A stretch of DNA of 64,000 nucleotides from Nitratireductor aquimarinus. Its GTDB lineage: Bacteria > Pseudomonadota > Alphaproteobacteria > Rhizobiales > Rhizobiaceae. The notes beneath the pieces were generated by a model. It did not search any database. It was not told the origin of the DNA and was given only the letters and a program-made list of their open reading frames with translations. The position numbers and the translations under genes were made by a program. The stretch lies in assembly GCF_017255295.1 (NCBI RefSeq), contig NZ_JAFKDE010000009.1, positions 62,001-126,000 on the forward strand, given 5' to 3'. The first letter of the stretch is position 1. Each line of letters opens with the position of its first letter. Positions 48,300 through 56,533 of the stretch are shown here, piece by piece.

Positions 48300-49001
48300 A
48301 TGAGTAACCCAAAAGACAATGCCGCAGGCGCGGCAAGGAGAGGTCACGGCGACGCGATCCGCAACACCGAGCGCGGCGCCGAAGACTTTGCGCTGGCCTC
48401 GCGTCACTCCCGGCGCGTGCGCCTTTTGAAGCGCGTGCTGCCGGCTGTTGCAATCGCCATCACGGTGGTCTTCGTTGGCTATTCCTACCTGTTCTCCGGC
48501 ACACGCGGGGCGATCGATCTGGCCAGCGCCTCCATCGAGGGCGGTTCGCTGGTCATGTCCAGCCCGGAGCTGAACGGCTTCACCAGCGACGACCGCCCCT
48601 ACAAGATGACCGCCGAACGCGCCCGCCAGAAGCTTGGCGGCGAGGATGTAATCGAGCTGGAAGGCATTCGCGCCCATGTGCCGGTCGATGGCGACAATTT
48701 CGCCACCATTCAGGCAAGCGACGGCGTCTATGACCGCGGCAACAACCGCCTCGACATCACCAGCGAAATTGCACTGCGCACCACGTCGGGCATTGTCGCA
48801 AAACTCGACTCCGCCGAAATCGACATCGCAAAAAGCAGCCTCTCCTCCTCGAATCCGGTTGAAATCGAACTTGACGGGACGAAGATTGCAGCCGATTCCT
48901 TCGCTGCGGAGGAAGGCGGCAAGGTGTTTGTATTCGATAAACGCGTTCGCGTTACAATCGACCCGTCACGGATCCGTGAAACCGCCGACGCACGCAACTG
49001 A
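48300..49001 (+). CDS. lptC: LPS export ABC transporter periplasmic protein LptC
   Basis: LptC links the LptBFG transporter to the periplasmic bridge LptA. The 233-residue protein has a basic N-terminus, one transmembrane helix (about 45-65) and the beta-jellyroll body with GFTSDDRPYKMTAERA, the usual LptC family start. ATG 48300 follows a GGAAAAG ribosome site; upstream in-frame codons would give a low-complexity extension. It precedes lptA by 34 bases. Confidence 0.9.
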   Translation: MSNPKDNAAGAARRGHGDAIRNTERGAEDFALASRHSRRVRLLKRVLPAVAIAITVVFVGYSYLFSGTRGAIDLASASIEGGSLVMSSPELNGFTSDDRPYKMTAERARQKLGGEDVIELEGIRAHVPVDGDNFATIQASDGVYDRGNNRLDITSEIALRTTSGIVAKLDSAEIDIAKSSLSSSNPVEIELDGTKIAADSFAAEEGGKVFVFDKRVRVTIDPSRIRETADARN

Positions 49002-49035
49002 GGCTGCGGCACAAGAGGGAACGGAAAGGAACATC

Positions 49036-49593
49036 ATGCGCATCAGAAGCTTCTCAGGGCTCGCCACGGGCGCGCTTCTTTTGGCCGGACTTTCGTCCGC
49101 CGCACTTGCGCAGGATTCGCAAAGCCGCCTGACCGGGCTGCAGCTTTCCGGCGACAAACCCATTCAGATCGAGAGTGAGCGGCTTGAGGTTCGCGAGGAA
49201 GACAATGTCGCCGTGTTCTCCGGCAATGTCTCCGTCGTTCAGGGTCCGACCCTGCTCAAGGCCGGACGCATGAAGGTCTACTACTTGCAGGACGGCGGTT
49301 CGGCCGCAACCGGCAGCGCCAATATCGACCGGCTCGAAGTGGACGGAAACGTCTATGTGAAGTCGGAAAACCAGGTCGCCACCGGCGACAGCGCCACATT
49401 CGACATGAAGACCGAAGTGCTTGTTCTCTCGGGCAAGGAAGTGGTCCTGTCCGAAGGCGAGAACGTTATCGTCGGCTGCCGTCTCACGGTTCAGATGAAG
49501 AACGGCCAGGCCGAACTCGATGGCTGCAAGGACACGAAGGCCGGCGGCCGCGTGAAGATGCTCCTCACTCCCGGCTCCCAGAACAGGCAGTAA
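49036..49593 (+). CDS. lptA: LPS transport periplasmic bridge protein LptA
   Basis: LptA oligomers carry lipopolysaccharide across the periplasm. The 185-residue protein starts with a signal peptide (MRIRSFSGLATGALLLAG, cleavage near ALAQD). It has the OstA-like repeated beta segments PIQIESERLEV, FSGNVSVVQG and the late GENVIVG. ATG 49036 has GGAAAGGA six bases upstream. It lies between lptC and lptB, the conserved order. Confidence 0.92.
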   Translation: MRIRSFSGLATGALLLAGLSSAALAQDSQSRLTGLQLSGDKPIQIESERLEVREEDNVAVFSGNVSVVQGPTLLKAGRMKVYYLQDGGSAATGSANIDRLEVDGNVYVKSENQVATGDSATFDMKTEVLVLSGKEVVLSEGENVIVGCRLTVQMKNGQAELDGCKDTKAGGRVKMLLTPGSQNRQ

Positions 49594-49599
49594 ACCGCG

Positions 49600-50403
49600 T
49601 TGATTTCCAAGTTGCGTAAAATGCGGGCCGCCAAGGAGCCCGCGGCAGAGAATCCTGCGAGCGGCAAGCTTCCCGAGTACAAGGGCACGCTCATCGCACG
49701 CGGCCTCACCAAGGCCTATAAGGGCCGCCAGGTCGTCAGCGGTGTGTCCATCGGCGTGCGCGCCGGCGAGGCCGTGGGCCTGCTCGGGCCGAACGGCGCC
49801 GGCAAGACCACCTGTTTCTACATGGCCACCGGCCTCGTGCCGGTGGATCAGGGCACGATCCACATCGACGGCCACGACGTGACCGGCATGCCCATGTATC
49901 GCCGCGCCCGGCTTGGCATCGGCTACCTGCCGCAGGAAGCCTCGATCTTTCGCGGCCTGACGGTCGAGCAGAACATCCGCGCCATTCTCGAAGTGGTGGA
50001 GCCGAGCCGCAAGGAACGCGACAAGAACCTCGACGCACTTCTCGAAGAGTTCAACATCAGCCATCTGCGCAAATCGCCCTCCGTCGCCCTTTCGGGCGGT
50101 GAGCGGCGGCGTCTGGAAATTGCGCGCGCGCTTGCCAGCCGGCCCAACTTCATGCTGCTCGATGAGCCCTTTGCGGGCATCGATCCCATCGCCGTGACCG
50201 ATATTCAGCAGCTCGTGCGTCACCTGACGGCGCGCGGCATCGGCGTGCTCATCACCGACCACAATGTGCGTGAAACGCTGGGCCTGATCGACCGGGCCTA
50301 CATCATCCATGCCGGTCAGGTTCTGACCCACGGCCGCCCCAACGAGATCGTCGGCAATGCCGATGTGCGTCGCCTCTATCTGGGCGAAGGCTTCACGCTC
50401 TAA
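49600..50403 (+). CDS. lptB: LPS export ABC transporter ATP-binding protein LptB
   Basis: LptB is the ATPase that powers LPS extraction. Walker A GPNGAGKT is at 63-70, the signature [12 protein letters not shown] near 164-175, Walker [13 protein letters not shown] near 186-197 and the H-loop TDHN near 220. It carries a roughly 28-residue N-terminal extension compared with E. coli LptB. The start is TTG 49600 (six bases after the lptA stop) or ATG 49621; neither has a strong ribosome site. rpoN follows 102 bases later. Confidence 0.94.
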   Translation: MISKLRKMRAAKEPAAENPASGKLPEYKGTLIARGLTKAYKGRQVVSGVSIGVRAGEAVGLLGPNGAGKTTCFYMATGLVPVDQGTIHIDGHDVTGMPMYRRARLGIGYLPQEASIFRGLTVEQNIRAILEVVEPSRKERDKNLDALLEEFNISHLRKSPSVALSGGERRRLEIARALASRPNFMLLDEPFAGIDPIAVTDIQQLVRHLTARGIGVLITDHNVRETLGLIDRAYIIHAGQVLTHGRPNEIVGNADVRRLYLGEGFTL

Positions 50404-50463
50404 GCTGCGGCTTCACTGCTTTCTGGCTTGACAAGCAAAAGTCGGGCCAATTGAATCCCGTTC

Positions 50464-50484
50464 TGCGGCAACATTGTTGCCGCA
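50464..50484 (+). other. Hairpin in the rpoN leader
   Basis: A perfect 9-bp stem (TGCGGCAAC / GTTGCCGCA) has the loop ATT, 21 bases before the rpoN ATG and inside the lptB-rpoN gap. There is no following T-tract, so it may modulate translation or mRNA processing. Confidence 0.5.
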
Positions 50485-50505
50485 CCGAACAGGGGCCAAA
50501 ACTTC

Positions 50506-51999
50506 ATGGTGCTCGCGCCAAAACTCCATCTGCGTCAGACACAATCGCTGGTCATGACGCCGCAGCTTCTGCAGTCCATCAAACTGCTGCAGATGACGCA
50601 TGTGGAGCTTGAGCATTTTCTCGACGCGGAAATCGAGCGCAATCCGCTTCTGGAACGGGGCGAAGAGAATTCGGAAGAACGCGCCGAAACCTGGCAAAAC
50701 GAGCAGGAACAACGCGAAAACACCGCAAAATCCATCTCGGAAAAACTGGATTCTTCGCTCGAAAACCTGTTCCCCGACGATCCCGGCACGCAGGAGCGCA
50801 TCAGCGCCGACCTCTCGGCCCAGTGGAAATCCGCCGGCGGAAACGGCCTGCAAGGCTCCGGCGGCAGCGCCTTCGACCTCGAAAGCACCACCGCCGCCGC
50901 AACCACGCTGCGCGACCATGTGAACGGTCAGATCGCGCTCGCCTTTTCAGACCCGGCGCAATTGCTCATCGCTCATGAACTGGCCGATGGCCTCGATGAG
51001 GCGGGCTATCTGGCTGTCGAAACGGCGGAGATTGCCGTACGCATCGGCGCGGAGCCCGCAACGGTCGACGCCGTGCTCGCCACCTGCCAGACCTTCGACC
51101 CGCCCGGCATTTTCGCGCGCGATCTGGCTGAATGCCTTGCCCTGCAACTGATTGCGCAGGACCGCTACGACCCGGCCATGAAGGCGATGGTCGACAATCT
51201 CGACCTTCTGGCAAAGCGCGACTTCCGCACGCTCGGCCGGCTCTGCGGGGTGGATGCCGAGGATCTGGCCGACATGCTGGCCGAGATCCGCATGCTTGAT
51301 CCCAAGCCGGGCATGGCGTTTTCCGGCGGCACCGCCGATCCGGTCGTGCCCGACATCGTGGTGCGGGCGGCAAGCGACGGAAGCTGGGCGGTGGAGCTGA
51401 ACCCGGAGACCCTTCCGCGCGTTCTCGTCAACGAGCCCTATTATGCCGAGATTTCTCCCCAGGCGCGCGACAATGAGCGCGAATTCCTGAGCGAATGCCT
51501 GCAAAGCGCCAACTGGCTGGCGCGAAGCCTCGACCAGCGGGCCAGAACCATACTCAAGGTGGCGTCCGAGATCGTGCGCCAGCAGGACGCCTTCCTCGTC
51601 CACGGCGTGAGCCATCTTCGCCCGCTCAATCTACGCACGGTGGCCGAAGCCATCGGCATGCACGAGTCCACCGTCAGCCGCGTCACGGTCAACAAATACA
51701 TGATGACCCCGCGCGGCACGTTCGAGCTGCGCTACTTCTTCACCTCCGCTCTCGCATCGGCGTCGGGCGGCGATGCACACTCGTCAGAATCCGTGCGCGA
51801 CCGCATCCGTGCGTTGATCGACGCGGAGAAACCGGCCGCCGTACTTTCCGACGACGCTCTTGTGGATATGCTGCGCTCGGAGGGCATCGACATAGCCCGC
51901 CGCACCGTCGCCAAGTACCGGGAAGCGCTCAATATTCCCTCTTCGGTACAACGCAGGCGCGAGAAGAAGATGCTGGCGGCGGCAGGGGCCGGCTCCTGA
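50506..51999 (+). CDS. rpoN: RNA polymerase sigma-54 factor RpoN
   Basis: RpoN directs transcription of nitrogen, dicarboxylate and related genes with enhancer-binding proteins. The 497-residue protein has the glutamine-rich activator region (TQSLVMTPQLLQSIKLLQM near 13-31), an acidic linker, the core-binding domain and the C-terminal RpoN box ARRTVAKYREAL near 464-475. The position downstream of lptB and upstream of hpf and ptsN is the conserved proteobacterial arrangement. Confidence 0.97.
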   Translation: MVLAPKLHLRQTQSLVMTPQLLQSIKLLQMTHVELEHFLDAEIERNPLLERGEENSEERAETWQNEQEQRENTAKSISEKLDSSLENLFPDDPGTQERISADLSAQWKSAGGNGLQGSGGSAFDLESTTAAATTLRDHVNGQIALAFSDPAQLLIAHELADGLDEAGYLAVETAEIAVRIGAEPATVDAVLATCQTFDPPGIFARDLAECLALQLIAQDRYDPAMKAMVDNLDLLAKRDFRTLGRLCGVDAEDLADMLAEIRMLDPKPGMAFSGGTADPVVPDIVVRAASDGSWAVELNPETLPRVLVNEPYYAEISPQARDNEREFLSECLQSANWLARSLDQRARTILKVASEIVRQQDAFLVHGVSHLRPLNLRTVAEAIGMHESTVSRVTVNKYMMTPRGTFELRYFFTSALASASGGDAHSSESVRDRIRALIDAEKPAAVLSDDALVDMLRSEGIDIARRTVAKYREALNIPSSVQRRREKKMLAAAGAGS

Positions 52000-52223
52000 C
52001 CCGAAACCCCGGTCGAATTGACAAGACCGCCGGAAAACACTAGAAGCCCGCCCGCATGGACCACAGGCCTGAGAGCCTTTTAGACTTTTGTCCGTAGTGC
52101 CAGCAAACGAAGAAGGGAAACGCGGCAGACCGAGATCACAATCCGCCGCGGCACCTTGTACATGCAAGCCACACGTATAAACTCGATTCGTTCGGTGTCT
52201 GATCAGGAAAGGTCTGTATTCAG

Positions 52224-52799
52224 ATGAGCTTACGTATTTCCGGAAAACATATGGACATCGGCGAAGCGTTTCGCTCGCGTATCGAGGGACGCATCGGCGA
52301 AGCCGTCGACAAATATTTCGACGGTGGGTTTGCTGGTCGCGTTACGGTAGAAAAGTCGGGTTCTCGTTTTGCCGCCGATTGCATGATCCATCTCGACACT
52401 GGCATGGTGTTGCAGGGCACGGGTCAGGCGCAGGAGCCGCAAGCCGCTTTTGATGCTGCCGCAGAGCGCATCGAAAAGCGTCTTCGCCGCTACAAGCGCC
52501 GGCTTAAGTCCCACAACAACGGCCAGCATGTCGATCAGATGGACATTGCCTATCGCGTCATGGCCCCGGTGGCCGAAGATGAAGAAGAGGTCCCGGAAGA
52601 CTACGCGCCGACCGTGGTTGCTGAATCGAAGATGGCCCTGCAGACCATGTCTGTGGCTACCGCCGTCATCGAACTCGACACCAAGGACAATCCCGTCTTC
52701 GTGTTCCGCAATGCCGGAAGCAACGAAGTGAACATTGTCTACCGACGCGCCGATGGCAACATCGGCTGGATCGATCCGTCGGTAGTGGCAAGCGCATAA
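52224..52799 (+). CDS. hpf: Ribosome hibernation-promoting factor, long form (HPF)
   Basis: The long-form HPF dimerises 70S ribosomes to 100S in stationary phase. The 191-residue protein has the N-terminal S30AE domain (MSLRISGKHMDIGEAFR), a linker rich in E/D (about 115-132) and the C-terminal dimerisation domain with NEVNIVYRRADGNIGWIDP. It lies 224 bases after rpoN; that gap has no gene or clear sigma-54 site. Confidence 0.95.
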   Translation: MSLRISGKHMDIGEAFRSRIEGRIGEAVDKYFDGGFAGRVTVEKSGSRFAADCMIHLDTGMVLQGTGQAQEPQAAFDAAAERIEKRLRRYKRRLKSHNNGQHVDQMDIAYRVMAPVAEDEEEVPEDYAPTVVAESKMALQTMSVATAVIELDTKDNPVFVFRNAGSNEVNIVYRRADGNIGWIDPSVVASA

Positions 52800-52817
52800 G
52801 TTCCGTGCCAGCGTCAG

Positions 52818-52842
52818 CGCCGGCCATCGAGCATGGCCGGCG
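52818..52842 (+). other. Hairpin between hpf and ptsN
   Basis: A perfect 10-bp stem (CGCCGGCCAT / ATGGCCGGCG) has a 5-base loop. It has no T-tract, so it might regulate the relative expression of the two genes rather than end transcription. Confidence 0.55.
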
Positions 52843-52870
52843 GACAGACAAAGCAAAGGATGCATAAGAC

Positions 52871-53335
52871 ATGGATCTGAGCGATCTGATCGACCAGAAA
52901 GCGGTGATCCCGGCGATGAAGGCCAATTCGAAGAAGCAGCTTCTGCAGCTTCTTGCCGAAAAGGCGGCTGGGGTAACCGGATTGCCGGAGCGCGAGATCT
53001 TTGACACGATCCTGCAGCGCGAACGCCTGGGCTCCACCGGTGTGGGCAATGGCGTCGCCATTCCGCACGGCAAGCTGCCCGGCATAGACCGCATCACCGG
53101 CGTGTTCGCACGCCTGGAAACGCCGGTCGACTTCGAAGCCATCGACGATCAACCCGTCGATCTGGTCTTCCTGCTGCTTGCGCCGGAAGGCGCCGGCGCT
53201 GACCATCTCAAGGCGCTGTCGCGCATTGCGCGCGTGCTGCGCGATGCCGAGAACACCGCCAAGATCCGCGGCACCAAGGATGCTGCCGCCATTCACAGTT
53301 TCCTGGCGCAGACGCCGGCTTCCAACGCCGCCTGA
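52871..53335 (+). CDS. ptsN: PTS IIA-like nitrogen-regulatory protein PtsN
   Basis: PtsN (EIIA-Ntr) receives phosphate from NPr and regulates potassium and nitrogen functions. The 154-residue protein has the phosphorylated His66 in GVGNGVAIPHGK. In rhizobia it also relates to succinoglycan and ABC-transport control. The coding end and stop lie in a duplicated 19-base segment (53330-53367), and a bidirectional terminator follows at 53380-53408. Confidence 0.95.
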   Translation: MDLSDLIDQKAVIPAMKANSKKQLLQLLAEKAAGVTGLPEREIFDTILQRERLGSTGVGNGVAIPHGKLPGIDRITGVFARLETPVDFEAIDDQPVDLVFLLLAPEGAGADHLKALSRIARVLRDAENTAKIRGTKDAAAIHSFLAQTPASNAA

Positions 53336-53367
53336 TCGTCTGCGACAAGCCTGATCGTCTACGACAG
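53330..53367. repeat. Tandem 19-base duplication across the ptsN stop
   Basis: Bases 53330-53348 and 53349-53367 are near-identical (GCCTGATCGTCT followed by G/A differences). The first copy contains the ptsN stop codon. It shifts no frame, as it lies at the 3' end. Confidence 0.7.
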
Positions 53368-53379
53368 GCAAAATGCCGG

Positions 53380-53408
53380 AACGGCCTTCTCACATCGAGA
53401 AGGCCGTT
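53380..53408. terminator. Bidirectional terminator between ptsN and the C45 gene
   Basis: A perfect 12-bp stem (AACGGCCTTCTC / GAGAAGGCCGTT) has a 5-base loop, with TTTCCTTTT beyond it on the + strand. It overlaps the last codons of the converging C45 gene. Confidence 0.85.
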
Positions 53409-54445
53409 TCCTTTTGCGTGACCGCAATTTCGACGAAGGGAACCGCCGGATCATTGCCCCGACGGATGTGCATGCGCCGCTCGGCCAGATCCATGGCGAT
53501 GGTGCAGATCGTGCCCTTGCGCCCCAGAAACCCGTCACTGTCCCTGTAGGGGGCCAGGATCGCGTGTTCGGGATGCGCATTGTCGGAAAGAACGGTTTTC
53601 AGCCGGGCGAGATCAGCCGGCGTTCCCGGCGTCGTCAGCGCGCGAATGCGCTCAAGCCGCGCCGTGGAATTCTCCAGAAGCTCGGCATCGACCGGGGCCT
53701 TGCAGGTGACGTAGTGATTGGTGTGCGTGGTCGCCGTACCACCCGGCTCCATGCGCCGCGCCGCGTCGCCCTCATACTCGATATTGATGGCGCGGCCGTC
53801 CCTGCCGGCGACCAGAAGATTGAGCGAGCGCCCCACCCCTGCCCGCTCCAGCGTCTCTTCCACATCGGCCCAGGAGCCGGCGTCGAGAAGTGACCGCAGG
53901 AGAATGTGGGAAGGCACGCCGCGCGTGGGCTTGGGCGTCGGCAGGAAGTTCAGGCACACGCCGAAGCCCGCATCATTGAGGCCGACCTTGGCCAGCATGC
54001 CGGGCTCGGTCATTGTCAGAAAGCGTTTGCCGCGTTCATCTTCCGAGCGAATGAGAACGACCAGCTCTTCAAGCTTTTCCGACCAGTCCCAGTTCTGCCC
54101 CACAAAGGGCGTTCCGGTGTATTGCACCACGGTGCATTCGGACGCTGAGAGTGCGGAGAGAAGCTCGCTGCGCGCATTGAGCGCGACGATCCAGAGAGGA
54201 TCGACATCCGCACCATCGGCGATGCCATCCATCTCGGCGCAGGCGCGCGGATCGAAAGCAGCGATCACATCGCGAAACTGCGCTGCCGCCGCGAGGATTT
54301 CGCCTTCGGGGCGGTCGAAATAGGTTTTGTAGATAGAAAGCGTACGGGCGATCCGCTCATTCAAGGCCGAACCGATCTGGCGGCCTCTTTCTTCCGGTTT
54401 GCCCCAAACATCAATTAGCGGAAACGTCCTGCTGCTGGCCGGCAT
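53390..54445 (-). CDS. C45 family peptidase / acyl-CoA:6-APA acyltransferase-like Ntn hydrolase
   Basis: This 351-residue Ntn-hydrolase-family protein has the autoprocessing nucleophile Cys104 in ASECTVVQYTG, followed by GQNWDWSEKLEELV as in isopenicillin-N acyltransferase-like C45 enzymes. In bacteria these often hydrolyse amides or remove acyl groups. The substrate cannot be inferred. It is monocistronic and convergent with ptsN. Confidence 0.87.
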   Translation of the reverse strand: MPASSRTFPLIDVWGKPEERGRQIGSALNERIARTLSIYKTYFDRPEGEILAAAAQFRDVIAAFDPRACAEMDGIADGADVDPLWIVALNARSELLSALSASECTVVQYTGTPFVGQNWDWSEKLEELVVLIRSEDERGKRFLTMTEPGMLAKVGLNDAGFGVCLNFLPTPKPTRGVPSHILLRSLLDAGSWADVEETLERAGVGRSLNLLVAGRDGRAINIEYEGDAARRMEPGGTATTHTNHYVTCKAPVDAELLENSTARLERIRALTTPGTPADLARLKTVLSDNAHPEHAILAPYRDSDGFLGRKGTICTIAMDLAERRMHIRRGNDPAVPFVEIAVTQKETAFSM

Positions 54446-54599
54446 GGCCTTCCTCCAGATTTGACGGCAATCACGATGTAAGTGCCTGCGCCATTCCCTG
54501 GAAGATCGGCCCGGCTGTCAAGACGAAAAGGAGACGGCTACCGGCAATCTCTCACCGAAATCCGTCACGTAACTGTGACTTTTGACAGTGGCTTTCCAT

Positions 54600-54633
54600 C
54601 TGCGCGGAAGCGGCGTCGCCTGTTTCCGCGCAG
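54600..54633 (-). terminator. Hairpin downstream of the hsp20-DUF1150 pair
   Basis: A perfect 10-bp stem (CTGCGCGGAA / TTCCGCGCAG) has a 14-base loop, 11 bases beyond the DUF1150 stop on the - strand. The rest of the 199-base gap 54446-54644 contains no gene. Confidence 0.6.
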
Positions 54634-54644
54634 AACGTGTTCGG

Positions 54645-54902
54645 TCAGTGGAGACTGACGGTCTCCAGATCGTTCTGCATCGCGCCTGCGAGCGCTGTGT
54701 CGCGGGCGTCTGCCAGTAAGATGGGCTGACCGTCTGCGCCGAAAAGCGCCCAGAGCCGTGTGCCCGGCTTCAGGTCAGGCATGCCGGGAAACTTGCCCTG
54801 CAGGTCTTCGGCATCCATCTCGCGCATATAGGCCACTGCACCCTCGCCGATGTGGGCGAGCTGCTGCTGGGTAATGGCGATCTTGCTTTCATGTTCGGTC
54901 AT
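54645..54902 (-). CDS. DUF1150 family protein
   Basis: This is a small 85-residue alphaproteobacterial protein of unknown function. It contains the family segment LWALFGADGQPILLADAR near 48-65, and the gene is nearly always downstream of hsp20 as here. ATG 54902 is preferred (GGAGGC just upstream) over an ATG 13 codons earlier. The pairing suggests co-expression on heat shock. Confidence 0.88.
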   Translation of the reverse strand: MTEHESKIAITQQQLAHIGEGAVAYMREMDAEDLQGKFPGMPDLKPGTRLWALFGADGQPILLADARDTALAGAMQNDLETVSLH

Positions 54903-55010
54903 CGAAGCCTCCTTAACGCAGGCGTTTCCCCTGGAAACCAACCCGCTGAAGAGCCCAAGGTTCCGGGACGGGTCAGCCCGCCCGGTTTCCTCCCGAATAA
55001 GACCAGTATG

Positions 55011-55436
55011 TCAGTCTTTCACGGAAATGTTTATTTTTTGTACCAGCCGTTCCGGCTCGGGTCGGTCCAGATCTATGGACAGGAGGCCGTTCTTGAGATC
55101 GGCGTTCAGCACCCGCATGCCTTCCGCCAGCACGAACATGCGCTGAAACTGGCGCGCGGCAATGCCGCGATGGAGGTACTCACGCTCGCCTTCTTCGGTC
55201 TGTCGGCCGCGAATGATGAGCTGGTTTTCTTCCGTTGTGACGTCCAGATCATCCGCACCGAAGCCCGCTACGGCCAGTGTTATGCGGAGTCTCACGCCCT
55301 GCCCGCCTTCGGCGCGGATGCGCTCGATATTGTAGGGCGGGTAGCCATCGCCCGATTTCGCAATGCGCTCGAGCGTTTTTTCCATGCTGTCGAACCCTAA
55401 AAGGAGCGGATTCGAGAAAGGCGTCATACGCGTCAT
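55011..55436 (-). CDS. Small heat-shock protein Hsp20 (IbpA-like)
   Basis: This is a holdase chaperone of 141 residues with an alpha-crystallin domain. The N-terminal GFDSMEKTLERI and YPPYNIERI segments, the ITLAVAGFGADDL strand and the late LNADLKNGLLSIDL motif are typical IbpA features. ATG 55436 has an AGGA ribosome site nine bases upstream that sits in a predicted thermosensor hairpin. The RpoH-like promoter at 55505-55533 and the downstream DUF1150 gene indicate a heat-shock unit. Confidence 0.95.
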   Translation of the reverse strand: MTRMTPFSNPLLLGFDSMEKTLERIAKSGDGYPPYNIERIRAEGGQGVRLRITLAVAGFGADDLDVTTEENQLIIRGRQTEEGEREYLHRGIAARQFQRMFVLAEGMRVLNADLKNGLLSIDLDRPEPERLVQKINISVKD

Positions 55437-55498
55437 TTATTACAGTCCTCAAAGAGCGACGTGGATAGAAGAAAACCCGAATGGCATTTTCTCCGTTG
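55437..55498 (-). promoter_or_regulatory. ROSE-type RNA thermometer in the hsp20 leader (predicted)
   Basis: On the - strand the leader ends with a hairpin at 55460-55445: GTCGCTC, loop TTT, GAGGAC. Here UCGCU pairs with the ribosome-site AGGA, leaving one G bulged, exactly the UYGCU/AGGA arrangement of ROSE elements that melts at heat shock. The spacing from AGGA to the ATG is nine bases. The remaining about 38 bases upstream are A- and purine-rich and could form a first stem; only one is obvious. Confidence 0.72.
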
Positions 55499-55504
55499 CA
55501 ACTG

Positions 55505-55533
55505 ATATGGTCGCTCAAACCCTGCGTTTCAAG
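55505..55533 (-). promoter_or_regulatory. RpoH (sigma-32)-like promoter of hsp20
   Basis: On the - strand CTTGAA (55533-55528) and CCATAT (55510-55505) are separated by 17 bases, matching the alphaproteobacterial RpoH pattern. The predicted transcript would start near 55498, giving a leader of about 62 bases that contains the thermometer. Confidence 0.75.
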
Positions 55534-55550
55534 CATTTTGGAGCAACTGC

Positions 55551-56492
55551 ATGACGGCGGCGCGCAAGATTATTATCGACACGGATCCCGGTCAGGACGA
55601 CGCTCTTGCCCTGTTACTGGCGCTGGCCAGCCCCGAGCTGGACGTGCTGGGCATCACCGCCGTGGCCGGCAATGTGCCGCTGGCGCTGACGGAGAAGAAC
55701 GCGCGCAAGATCTGCGAACTGGCCGGAAAGCCCGGGACGAAGGTTTTCGCCGGCGCGATCCGCCCGCTGGTGCGCGATCTGGTGACAGCGGAGCATGTGC
55801 ATGGCCGCACCGGCCTTGACGGTCCCGATCTGCCGGAACCCGAAATGCCGCTTCAGGATGGCCATGCGGTCGATTTCATCATCGACACGCTGATGGCCCA
55901 TGGCGAAGGCGAGATCACGCTCTGCCCGCTTGGCCCCCTCACCAACATCGCGCTGGCGCTGAACCGTGAACCGCGGATCGCCACGCGCATCCGCGAGATC
56001 GTGCTGATGGGCGGCGGGTTCTTCGAGGGCGGCAATGTCACCCCCACGGCGGAATTCAACATCTATGTGGACCCGCATGCGGCCGATGTGGTGCTGCGCT
56101 CGGGCGTGCCGGTCGTGATGATGCCGCTCGACGTGACCCACAAGGCGCTGACCACGCGCGCCCGCATCGCGGCCATTCGCGCGCTCGACACGAAGGTCGG
56201 CGCGGCATGCGCCGAGCTTCTGGAATTCTTCGAGCGCTTCGATGAAGAGAAATACGGCACCGATGGCGGGCCGCTGCACGACCCCTGCGTCATCGCCTAT
56301 CTTCTGAAGCCCGAACTCTTCACGGGGCGCAGCTGCAATGTCACCGTGGAGACCGGCTCCGAGCTGACCATGGGCATGACGGTGATCGACTGGTGGCGGG
56401 TGACGGACCGCCCGGAAAACGCGCTCGTGATGCGCGACATCGACGATGACGGCTTCTTCACGCTCCTGACGGAGCGGCTTGCGCGGCTTTAG
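55551..56492 (+). CDS. Nucleoside hydrolase (IunH/Rih family)
   Basis: This enzyme hydrolyses nucleosides to base plus ribose. The 313-residue protein has the calcium-site motif DTDPGQDDALALLLAL (Asp10, Asp12, Asp16 and Asp17) and the later GGFFEGGNVTPTAEFNIYVDPHAA near 161-184. Ribose from this reaction would feed the ribokinase encoded next door on the opposite strand. Its start is divergent from hsp20 across 114 bases. Confidence 0.94.
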   Translation: MTAARKIIIDTDPGQDDALALLLALASPELDVLGITAVAGNVPLALTEKNARKICELAGKPGTKVFAGAIRPLVRDLVTAEHVHGRTGLDGPDLPEPEMPLQDGHAVDFIIDTLMAHGEGEITLCPLGPLTNIALALNREPRIATRIREIVLMGGGFFEGGNVTPTAEFNIYVDPHAADVVLRSGVPVVMMPLDVTHKALTTRARIAAIRALDTKVGAACAELLEFFERFDEEKYGTDGGPLHDPCVIAYLLKPELFTGRSCNVTVETGSELTMGMTVIDWWRVTDRPENALVMRDIDDDGFFTLLTERLARL

Positions 56493-56533
56493 GTCGGGTT
56501 GCAGTCAGGTGAAAACACCTGACTGCTGAACGC

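Noticed and set aside
52148-52165. Sigma-54 promoter before hpf
   Set aside because: GGCAC is followed by TGC, but the GG to GC distance is not the required ten bases.
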